In this document: one piece after another, positions 55,990 to 64,000 of the stretch | Layout: each line of letters begins with the position of its first letter | How positions within the stretch are numbered: position 1 is the stretch's first letter | Assembly: GCA_944472135.2 (NCBI GenBank) | Contig: OX235262.1 | Location: 68,696,887 to 68,760,886, forward strand | Source of the DNA: Trichobilharzia regenti | Taxonomy: Eukaryota; Platyhelminthes; Trematoda; Strigeidida; Schistosomatidae | DNA: 64,000 nt | Direction of reading: 5' to 3' | Program-made: the position numbers and the translations under genes | The notes under the pieces: generated by a model | Told to the model about the DNA's origin: nothing | The model's input: only the letters and a program-made list of their open reading frames with translations | Database searches by the model: none

Positions 55990-56325
55990 TATAAAAGAAA
56001 AAATAGAATAAAATAATAAATAGGAGGATTTAAATGTGATTACATCAATGTGTGTTAAACCATTTCTTTTTCGAGATTGTCTACACACAAAACTGACTTC
56101 TCTATCAACAGGTAATATTAAATTACAGTGCAGAGAAATATTGTATCATATAGCCTAACTACCTACCACCTGTACTGCGTGTCTGCCAAAAAAAAACCAC
56201 TCTGTGCTTTCCAGGCCTGATAAGCGATAACTAAATAAATCAATCAGGAAAACATGCAATATGATTTCGAATGCCTCTTCATTAAACTCTTTTTGCCAAG
56301 CTGTTGCTTTTGCTTTATTATACGT
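55990..56325. other. Upstream SOCS intron, no feature
   Basis: AT-rich intronic DNA. The open frame continuing past the exon boundary is read-through. Confidence 0.4.
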
Positions 56326-56329
56326 ATCA

Positions 56330-56570
56330 GTTGTCAAGGAGATACTTTCGATGTCGGAGAAGGTAAACTGTATAGCCTTTTGGCGATACATGGAGTAACA
56401 TGAGAGGAACACAAAGAAACATAATCTGAAGGAAGGCCAGAAGTACCATAACACGAAGATCTGTGAAAAGGGTGGTTTGGAGATAAGGTGTACACATAAT
56501 TTGGCTATATAGAGATACGAATTTCCAAGTAAACATTCCTTTACCAAGTCTTTCGTCTTCCACCGTTACA
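56330..56570 (-). mobile_element. LTR family F fragment
   Basis: The minus strand starts TGTAACGGTGGAAGACG (56570), then GGTAAAGGAATGTTTACTTG, ATATAGCCAAATTATGTG, CTTCCTTCAGATTATGTTTC. It lacks the end that reads GCCACA in the copies at 29782 and 58154. The frames at 56155-56563 arise from it. Confidence 0.6.
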
Positions 56571-56697
56571 ATGAATGTATAGTAAGTACTCGGGACAAAT
56601 GTTGTTTTTTACAGATAAACTGACCATAACTTCTCAATGATACGGCATAGAACAATAAATAATTGATGATGAGAAGTCATCATAATACCAACATCAT

Positions 56698-57068
56698 TAG
56701 ATGGTTGGAGGCAATCGGCCACAGGAAGCCTTGCTCGACCTAGGTTTCGTGCCAGTTGGCACTCACAAGTCAGCAAGGCGTATCTGCAACCTCGAAGGAA
56801 CTCATATCCCTTCTGAGATTCGAACCCGCGTCACCCAGCGCCGCAGTCAGAGACGTTACCACCACTGAGCTATTCAGGCTCGCGATTGACCTCCTGTAGG
56901 ACTGTATTGGGTATTTTTGATTGCACACTAGTCAGTAACTAGTGTAATGTGTCTAGTCTTATTTTCACTGCATGGTGGCCACATTGCAAGCTTGACTAAT
57001 AGAATTCAGTCTGCAGTGAACATAGGACTAGACACATTACACTAGTTACTGACAAGTGTGCAATCAAA
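56698..57068 (-). mobile_element. SINE family C plus hairpin unit, 14-bp target-site duplication
   Basis: AATACCAACATCAT at 56684-56697 and 57069-57082 flanks a roughly 370-bp unit. On the minus strand it starts with a perfect-looking inverted repeat (about 57068-56937, arms ~45 bp, GATTGCACACTAGTCAGTAA / GACTAGACACATTACACTAG). It continues into the tRNA-like head (TGAATAGCTCAGTGG, GGGTTCGAATCTC) and ends at CCTCCAACCATCTA. The duplication shows that hairpin and SINE moved together. Confidence 0.8.
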
Positions 57069-57070
57069 AA
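56937..57070. repeat. Hairpin unit with ~45-bp inverted arms
   Basis: Left arm TTTTTGATTGCACACTAGTC..AATGTGTCTAGTC and right arm GACTAGACACATTACACTAG..GTGCAATCAAAAA are inverted copies. The loop holds TGGTGGCCACATTGCAA and GAATTCAGTCTGCA, shared with 37360-37440 and 58625-58700. It could be an independent MITE captured by the SINE. Confidence 0.75.
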
Positions 57071-57251
57071 TACCAACATCATATATGATGTGAACTTGCA
57101 AACACATTGCAATTTGTTAGCGCACATATCGGTGATGTAAGTTCTGATCAGAGTACCAATTTAAACGGTATACCTGTTCGTTGATTAAAAGACTGGCAAT
57201 GTCAAGAAATACGGGATCCTAGTGATCTGAAATATACATATGAGAATATAA

Positions 57252-57450
57252 GGATACGTCCAGTGGTAGAATGCTTGCCAACCACTAACGTGGTCTAGGG
57301 TTCGATTCCCAGCCGACGCACTCCTATACAACAACTTAGCCAGTGTTAGTAAATCCGTTAAAGAGAGAAGGTTGGGCATGAGGCTAGCAATCTCACCGCA
57401 TAAAAAAAGCTGAAGCTTGAAGCCCTATATGCTACTCGGAATGCAAAAGA
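57252..57450 (+). mobile_element. SINE family A, body shortened
   Basis: TACGTCCAGTGGTAGAATGC, CACTAACGTGGTCTAGGG, TTCGATTCCCAGCCGACGCA, AAGGTTGGGCATGAGGCTAG, then a shortened 3' part with GAAGCTTGAAGCCC. Confidence 0.7.
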
Positions 57451-57454
57451 CAGG

Positions 57455-58150
57455 AACAGCACACACTAGAATCCTGTTAATTGAACAATGATAACAAATA
57501 ACGACAGTAATAACACAAGTGAGGAGCCCTTGCAATCCTGCATATAATTAAGACTTTAGAGATTAAAAAATTAATACTACACGCGTTCTGTTTCACAGTG
57601 AACGGATGAAAGAAAATAGAGGTCACGAAACAAAAACTTGAAAATCAGAAATAAAAGAAACTGTGATTGACATTTGATTTCTAGTACTTTCTAGACACAA
57701 ATCAACGCGTATAAAGTAACTTGAGAATGCAATTACGTCACAAGCAAAAACAACCAATTTTTCTTAAAAAAATATGATAGAACACACACACAAAAAATAT
57801 CAAATCACTGTCAGCCTATGTTATCGAAAGTTCATAATTTCAATAGTCATTTGTTAAAACTATTAGAAAACTAGGTCATCATAAAAATACTAACATATGA
57901 AAGGAAAGAACAGAAGTGATACTTAATGACATCATATCAGATGAATTCATGACTTTAAACATTGGTAAAAGATGATTAATACACGTCAACTGAATACTGT
58001 TGGTCATCAACAAAAAGAAAATAATTGAAAACCTTAAAGAAATAAGAACATTCAAACGCATACAGTTGGATTATTACTAACATAGTGAATAGAAAACTAG
58101 CTGAACAGTTCTATTCGTTTACAACTAAATCTCTGAAATCCCTACATATA
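57455..58150. other. AT-rich spacer
   Basis: Nothing recognised. Confidence 0.4.
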
Positions 58151-58153
58151 TAT

Positions 58154-58956
58154 TGTGGCGTTGTCTACCGATAAGATTTCTCAGTAGTATATAAAGAGTT
58201 CATCGGGATTAAAGACATCAAATAGCAGGGAAATGCTTTTGATGTTGAAAAAGGCAAATGGTACAGCCTTTCGGAGATACATGGGAGACACGAAAGGAAC
58301 ACAAAGAAACACCTTGATATGATTATGAGGAATAAATTGCGCTTAAAACGTCATAAGTAAATATCACTGTATAACACTGTGAGACGGTATCCACTACAGT
58401 CGTACAGGAGGTCAATCGCGAGCCTGAATAGCTCAGTGGTGGTAACGTCTCTGACTGGGTGACGCGGGTTCGAATCTCAGAAAGGACATGAGTTCCTTCA
58501 AGGTTGTAGATAAGCCTTGCTGACTTGTGAGTGCCAACTGGCACGAAACCTAGGTCGAGCAAGGTTCCCTGTGGCCGACTGCCTCCAAATATCATCAAAT
58601 CAATGTGCACCGTGATGGCGAGCTACCTAGAATGGTGGCCACATTGCAAACCTGACTGATGGAATTCAGTCTGCACCAAAGAAAGGAGACTAGACACATC
58701 ACACTAGTTACTAGTGTCCAATCAAACTGTGGGATTTTATCAAAATAAATTTTACCTATAATGGAATTATACTCTACCACAGTGGACAAGTTCTATTCTT
58801 ATATCAATAATATGGAGGAAGGCCAGAAGTACCACAACACGGGAAGATCTGTGCAAATGGTGCGTCGGAGATAAGGTGTACATAATTTGGTTATATAGAG
58901 ATACAAAATTGCAAATAAACATTCCTTTACCAAGCGCCTCATCTTCAACCATTACA
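58154..58956 (-). mobile_element. LTR family F, probable solo LTR, interrupted by SINE C
   Basis: Minus-strand start TGTAATGG (58956), end CGCCACA (58154), with ATAT on both sides as a possible 4-bp target duplication. Homologous segments: ATACATGGGAGACACGAAAG, CATCGGGATTAAAGACATC, GGAGATAAGGTGTACATAAT. SINE C lies at 58388-58725. Confidence 0.55.
58388..58725 (+). mobile_element. SINE family C with hairpin remnant, nested in LTR F
   Basis: CACTACAGTCGTACAGGAGG, CTGAATAGCTCAGTGGTGG, GCGGGTTCGAATCTC, GTGCCAACTGGCACGAAACC, then ATGGTGGCCACATTGCAAAC and CACACTAGTTACTAGTGTCC. Same order as 37085-37465. Confidence 0.8.
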
Positions 58957-59044
58957 ATATGACCAACTGAGTACAACAAACATTGTGTGTGATAGATAAA
59001 CACTTGACAAAGAAAAGTAGAAGGTCAACAATGAAGTTATTTTA

Positions 59045-59130
59045 ATTGGTGATGGTGATTAGCAGTGGAGTCAAGAATGCGTGCACTGCGTCCCTATCTG
59101 GGACTTGTCGGCTGGATTATATACCTACAT
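59045..59130 (-). ncRNA. Sm-alpha-type hammerhead relic
   Basis: On the minus strand: ATCCAG (59117-59112), CCGACAA (59111-59105), GTCCC (59104-59100) and GGGAC (59094-59090) as stem II, then GCAGTGC where GAAACGC is expected, and CTCCACTGCT. The stem II pair is intact but the GAAA core is lost, so it is inactive. Confidence 0.65.
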
Positions 59131-59265
59131 ATCCAAGAAGACTAGAAACCTTTACCCTAACGTTTCAAACTCCAAAGTATTATCTAAGTACAGCTTCTGA
59201 TATCACTTTAACTTGCTTTACAGTTGTGTAGAGATTACCCTTCAGTTTTGTTTCTGATATTCTTT

Positions 59266-59445
59266 TTTTATTACAGCTTGATTCCACACCGTATTTTTTG
59301 GTACATGTATGGAATTTTCAGCATGGATATCGGTAGCCCAAATTTTGCAGACTGACCATTGATATCTGGTGTGCGTCGGCAGGGGACCGAACCCCGGACC
59401 ATATACATGGTCGGCGAGAGTCTTAACCACTGTGCCACTGATGCA
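59266..59445 (-). mobile_element. SINE family B
   Basis: TTACAGCTTGATTCCACACC, CAGCATGGATATCGGTAGCC, GGTGTGCGTCGGCAGGGGAC, ATGGTCGGCGAGAGTC; head reversed near 59360-59445. Confidence 0.75.
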
Positions 59446-59509
59446 TACTGTAAGTGTAACAGTTCTTATATAACATTCTTATAAGTGTAACAGCATAATT
59501 GTTAATTTT

Positions 59510-59895
59510 TTTCAATCTATACTGAAGATCAGATGGCCGGACCGGAATCACCAACAAGAAACTATGGGAACAAACAAAACAAGAACCAATCGCTAACCAA
59601 CAAATATGCAGGAGAAAGTGGAGATGGATTGGACATTCGTGGCTGAGGAGGCCGCTGGGTGACATCGCGCGCGCGTCAGGCCATTGCTCGAGTGGAACCA
59701 GGCTGAAGGGGAAACGGCGAGTGGGACGTCAGTGCAAAGGTGACATGGAGGAGATCGTGTGAAGAGGAGTTGAAACAGTATGGACTAACATAGATACATG
59801 TGAAAAGTACAGCAGAAGGAAGACAGAAGCAAGTGGAGACGTGCAGTTGAGGCCCTATGTTCCAATAGGAACCCAAGGGAAGAACAATAATAATA
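59510..59895 (+). mobile_element. RTE-like 3' end (family E)
   Basis: TATACTGAAGATCAGATGGC, CAACAAATATGCAGGAGAAA, GTGGAGATGGATTGGACATT, GAAACGGCGAGTGGGACGTC, CCTATGTTCCAATAGGAACC and an AATAATAATAACAATA tail. Confidence 0.75.
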
Positions 59896-60130
59896 ACAAT
59901 AGTTTCTTTTACTTGGTTTTTGTGATTTGATGAACTTCGTGCCACAATTACATAAACATTTCATTAAAACCGCTTTAACTGATATATGATGTGATAGACA
60001 GAAGTCTATCTATCTAAGGAGATGTATTGATTATCTATAAAAACTAGTACCTAAACCACCATCTTGATGTCTTTATTCACTCGCCACTCCCAACAGGGAA
60101 GTAAATCAGATTGTATTCGTTACTCTGTGT

Positions 60131-60322
60131 TTGTGTGTGTGGAAAAAGACAATGGATACATTTTTATTCCCTTACGGTGAATCCGTTAAACCGCATATCT
60201 CACTCAACAATACAATCAATATAGCATTACATAATATCCCTAAAGATGTATTCTCAAAAGCCTATGAATATGTATCTCATGAAGAGAAAATAGAAGACAT
60301 GCAAGAACTATATTATTTCTGA
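60131..60322 (+). CDS. Small open frame of unknown nature
   Basis: From ATG at 60149 or 60131 it reads MDTFLFPYGESVKPHISLNN, then IPKDVFSKAYEYVSHEEKIE, ending DMQELYYF. Amino-acid composition is less biased than in the surrounding chance frames, and it overlaps no recognised repeat. It is short, has no recognised family, and lies antisense to the presumed upstream part of the SOCS gene. It could be a chance frame or an exon fragment. Confidence 0.15.
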   Translation: MCVWKKTMDTFLFPYGESVKPHISLNNTINIALHNIPKDVFSKAYEYVSHEEKIEDMQELYYF

Positions 60323-60591
60323 TCATAGGTGTAAACCTTTAATCGTTTCTCAACAGATGGAGCAGCATGTTTAGGCACTCCTTGTACGTATATTCACAAT
60401 GCTTACAAATCTCCAGCTTCTGAAAATATTCACTCATCTACATTTGATTATTCTCTCACCCTCTCCCTCTCTCTACCTCAAACCTGTGTTTATCCAGTGT
60501 AATAATCATTACACTTATACTTTCTCAGAATATCGCAGCTTGAACTATTTCACTTCCGACTAAAAATTCCAATCCATTATTTTTCTATAGA

Positions 60592-60935
60592 TTGGTTTGT
60601 AAGGGTTAGTTATGTTTTTACGAGTTGATCACGGATTGATATCAGTTAGAGAACCATTGAAAACCAGGGAGTACTAGACAGCTGCGGTTTCATCCTAGTT
60701 TGGGAATCATCGGCAGTACACACCCACTGGGATTCGAACCCACGACCTTCCGGTTACAAGGCTAGCTCGTATACCATTCAGCCACTGGGACCTGATTCAA
60801 TGACAAGTGCATGAATTCTAACTTCTACCAATTCGTGATTTAGCGCGACCCCAACCATTGTCATTTGGTGGGACATCCATCCACACACGCGATATCTAAT
60901 TAGACCTCACTGGGAAATCCGTTAGTCCTTTGCTT
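60592..60935 (-). mobile_element. Family D, single arm plus body
   Basis: TTTTTACGAGTTGATCACGG, AACCAGGGAGTACTAGACAG, CTGCGGTTTCATCCTAGTTT, GGGAATCATCGGCAGTACAC. It matches the left arm of 50145-50550 almost exactly. The right arm is missing after GACCCCAACCATTGTCATTT. Confidence 0.75.
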
Positions 60936-60939
60936 GCTG

Positions 60940-61545
60940 TCAATACTCTTTCTTCCATCATTTTACAATTAATCATAGAGAACAAAAATAACATATACCA
61001 CATATACAAGACACTACTTCATTTATATCTCTGCGTGAGTAATCCTCATCACTTTTAGCTGTCAGTCAATCAATCAGTAAGTAGTATGCCCAAACTGCGT
61101 GATAGAAAAAACAGTTAGACTATCAAAGTTAGTGAAATTATTGAATGATAAGTGTGCTGAGATAGGCGCACAATCTAGAATACAAAAAAAACTCAGTTTT
61201 TTTTTTCTATGCAAGCCGTGACGAAAAAATCACGCGTATAAGAGCTGCTGAAGTAGTAAAATCCAACACTATGGTTGGGTAAGTGAGGCTGGCTGATCAT
61301 ATAGAGTAATATTAATGTGCGCGCAACAGAAACAAAAAAACATGAATACCGAAAAAAATATGCAAAATTTGATTACGCATGGAATATTGGAGAACAAGAA
61401 ATACGTAAACAATAAGAAAAAAAAGTATTGTTAAAATGATACTTGTTTCATGGATAAGCTTTATCGAGTAAAAATTACAGGCTGAAACAGAATGCAATTT
61501 TTTTCCTTCCATTAGAGGAGGGGACTTATTTCGGCTAATAATAAA
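60940..61545. other. AT-rich spacer
   Basis: Nothing recognised. Confidence 0.4.
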
Positions 61546-61552
61546 AAATAGT

Positions 61553-61985
61553 TGCTAGTTTGGGACTCTTCAGCAGTACGCATCCACCGAGGTTCGAAAC
61601 CAGGACCTAATGATTACAAGGCGACCTCGTAGACCATTGAGCCAGTAAGGTGCAGCAGGTTGAATATGAGGCAGTAACTCATCGAAGAAGACATTGCGAA
61701 ATGGTCACGCTATGTCGTGAATTGACCGAAGTTAGAATTCAAGGACCATTGAATGGGGGCTCCCAGTGGCTCAATGGTCTATGAGGTTGTCTTGCAACCA
61801 GAAGGTCCTGGGTTCGAAACCCGCAGTGTGGGTGCGTATTGCTGAATAGTCTTAAACTAGGACACAGGAAACAGCTGTCCAGTACTCCCAGGTTTTCCAC
61901 TGGTTCTCTAACTGATGTCAGCTCATGATGAAATCCTACATGCAATCAAACAAAATCCCTACAAAACCAAAACTTGAAAATAATT
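61553..61985. mobile_element. Family D inverted dimer, left arm truncated
   Basis: The left arm starts inside the hammerhead segment (TAGTTTGGGACTCTTCAGCA; minus strand CTGAAGAGTCCCAAACTA). Right arm: GTATTGCTGAATAGTCTTAA, ACTAGGACACAGGAAACAGC, TGTCCAGTACTCC, TCAGCTCATGATGAAATCCT. tRNA-like TGGCTCAATGGTCTATGAGG and GGGTTCGAAACC between. Confidence 0.7.
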
Positions 61986-61989
61986 GCTT

Positions 61990-62640
61990 ATTACGGATTC
62001 GTAATCAGAACAAAGTTTCGATATTGATCAAATAGCTCAGAACTTAAGCGAGTCATGACGACAGATCTATTGGCAAACCAGTCGCCTTAAAGTCTTTTTC
62101 CAATGAGCGCTGACTGCACCTAACTCAACTGACTAGATATATCAGCATAAAATCGTATTCAGTCCTATCAAAATCAGTAAACGAAGTTCACAATTCCCAA
62201 TTTACACAATTCGAGTAGATCACAATGCACACGATCTGCTTGATATCAGAAATGAGAATCAAGACAACCTAGCACAAATGCGCAACACTACATACTACTG
62301 ACTAAGTGAGATGAGTAGTTGCGCACCAATCACAGCAACCAGTAGTGCTTGCTAGCTGATGGTTGAACTAGGCCAGGCCAGTCCAATGATGTTTAGATCC
62401 CTTCGATTCGACTAGCTTAAGTAATCCAGTTTCACTTGAAACTTAGTTTAAAATATCTCACGAAGTACAGCCGGGCTGTACAAAACAATGATTATGGATG
62501 AAACAGGTGCGTAAGTCCATGTAACACACTGAGGATTTGCAAATACTACACACAGTATGAAGTTGTCACTGTGTGTGTGTGTGGCATGTATAGAAGAAAC
62601 GCACACAATTACTTTCAATAGTATAATGATTAAAGTATTG
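61990..62640. other. Spacer, no feature
   Basis: Nothing recognised. Confidence 0.4.
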
Positions 62641-62650
62641 TTTTATTTCA

Positions 62651-62965
62651 GTTTTAACCACAGATTGAAATCCCTTAGAGAACCATTGAATATCAATCAG
62701 GGAGTACTTAGACAGCTATTTCGTCCTAGCTTAGAGACTCATCGGTAGTACGCACCTACCGGGGTTAAAATCCGTAAAAATACTCACCGATGACACTAGA
62801 TGATGCTAGTCACGAATTGGTAGAAGTTCGAGTTGACAGGCCATTGAGTCTCTAGTCTCAGTGGTTGAATGATTTACAAGCTTGACTTGTAACTGGATGG
62901 TTCTCCAGTGAAATTCTGGTGATTTTCAATGGTTCTCTAACTGATATCAAACTAAACTCTTGAAA
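62651..62965. mobile_element. Family D, compact pair of arms
   Basis: The left arm on the minus strand reads TAGTACTCCC-complement order with ACCGATGAGTCTCTAAGCTA and GGACGAAATAGCTGTC: only C3-U4 positions are altered (CCGATGA) and GACGAAA is intact. The right arm (ATTTTCAATGGTTCTCTAAC) keeps only the outer end. Confidence 0.65.
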
Positions 62966-62969
62966 GCAT

Positions 62970-64000
62970 TATTTTACATATAAATTCACGGATTTCAATT
63001 TCTATTATTTTCCATTGGTGAAATGATATAATTGTTGATCCTTTTCATGACACCACTGTGTATTGCGTAATATAGGTATGTATATACCTATAGGTTAACT
63101 AAAACTATTATTAATAATTAATACCCATTCTTAATGAGTCCGAGATTTGATGTTGTATGTAATGAATAGTAACAATACTAGTGCTGATAGTACTAATACT
63201 AACAATATTAATAATAATAATGGTGCTGGTAATATTCAACTAGCGAATATATTTTAAGAATGTGAAGTTGACTACATCACATCAAATACAAACTACGCAT
63301 TCGCATACTCACACTCAAATACACACACACACACACTCAGATACGTACACATTCACATTGATGGATAACAACATGCCTTCAGATGATGATGGGTTTAGTT
63401 ATTGACAGTGAGTGCAATCGACATAGAGACCTCTACACACACACACACATACATACAAGCACGCAAACACAAAAGTGTGCATACAAATGCATTTACATCA
63501 ATACATATATATATATACGTATATTGTAGATAGGTAAGAATACACACTAACGCTAATAATATTCACAAATACTCTGCGTATACGAAGAATAAAAAAATAA
63601 TAATAAAAATAAAATAACTTGGCTAATAGCCAAATTAAAAGTAGGTACTAACACAAATAATAAAGTAAGGAATACCAATATTATATAGAAATAAAATAAG
63701 CAGTCTTATTATGAATGTGTACATGTGTACCAGCCAGCCAACCAGACAATGAGCCAGCCAAAAGCCAACAACAATACGTACACACGTGTGGAATACCGAC
63801 TACTACCTACTGTATGAATGTACGTATGCACGTATGTATGTATGCATGTCGATTATATGTAGCCAGTGTGGTTTAATTATTAATCAATCAATATTATCAA
63901 TAAAATAGAAAACAAAAAATCAACAACATGAACCTGCATGTGCTCTCTCTCTCTCTCTCGCCCTCCTTCTCTTATACAACACTCTGTAGTATATGAAAAA
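62970..64000. other. Microsatellite-rich terminus
   Basis: AC, AAT, TCTC, ATGT and CCAGCCAA tracts; no gene or transposon recognised. Texture resembles the low-complexity blocks around the SOCS exons. Confidence 0.45.

Noticed and set aside
56155..56563. Two overlapping minus-strand frames of 130 and 78 codons
   Set aside because: They lie in LTR family F sequence, which recurs with stops at 30500 and 58900.

Overview
The window looks like nuclear DNA of a blood fluke (Schistosomatidae, probably Schistosoma). It is AT-rich and intron-rich, and packed with decayed retroelements: Penelope-like elements with GIY-YIG endonucleases, several RTE-like lineages, one CR1-like fragment, and tRNA-derived SINEs. 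Some of the repeats carry the schistosome-type hammerhead ribozyme signature (CTGANGA, a GTCCC/GGGAC stem II, GAAA). There are no operons, ribosome binding sites or CRISPR arrays.

Only one host gene is supported. Two minus-strand exons, 55813-55988 and 42106-42438, encode the C-terminal half of an SH2 domain and a SOCS box. Together they are the 3' end of a SOCS6/SOCS7-like gene. They are separated by a 13.4-kb phase-0 intron that holds RTE remnants, SINEs, AT repeats and long T-rich (sense strand) low-complexity stretches. Upstream exons (rest of SH2 and N-terminus) were not found up to 64000. The stretch 38300-42105 downstream of the stop codon has few repeats and may include the 3' UTR.

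Layout. 1-3.4 kb: Penelope-like element 1 (minus strand), bounded by inverted terminal repeats that each carry a hammerhead-like fold, with a SINE inside it. 3.4-14.6 kb: SINEs, RTE and CR1 fragments, a second Penelope-like element and a 428-bp terminal-inverted-repeat element. 14.6-24.3 kb: three or four more Penelope fragments, RTE ends and an inverted Sm-alpha-like hammerhead repeat. 25-38.3 kb: RTE ends, a nested SINE with a clear target-site duplication, two LTR families, a tRNA-Asp-like relic and more SINEs. 38.3-42.1 kb: low-complexity flank of the SOCS gene. 42.1-56 kb: SOCS exons and intron. 56-64 kb: further LTR, SINE and hammerhead-type repeats, then microsatellite-rich DNA.

The recurring theme is small self-cleaving ribozyme folds in at least four repeat lineages: Penelope ends, Sm-alpha type, a tRNA-headed inverted dimer (family D here), and a fourth type at 43.8 kb. 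Several sit in inverted pairs, so one locus would carry a ribozyme on each strand. Most copies have core substitutions. Repeat family letters (A-L) are labels used only in this annotation.
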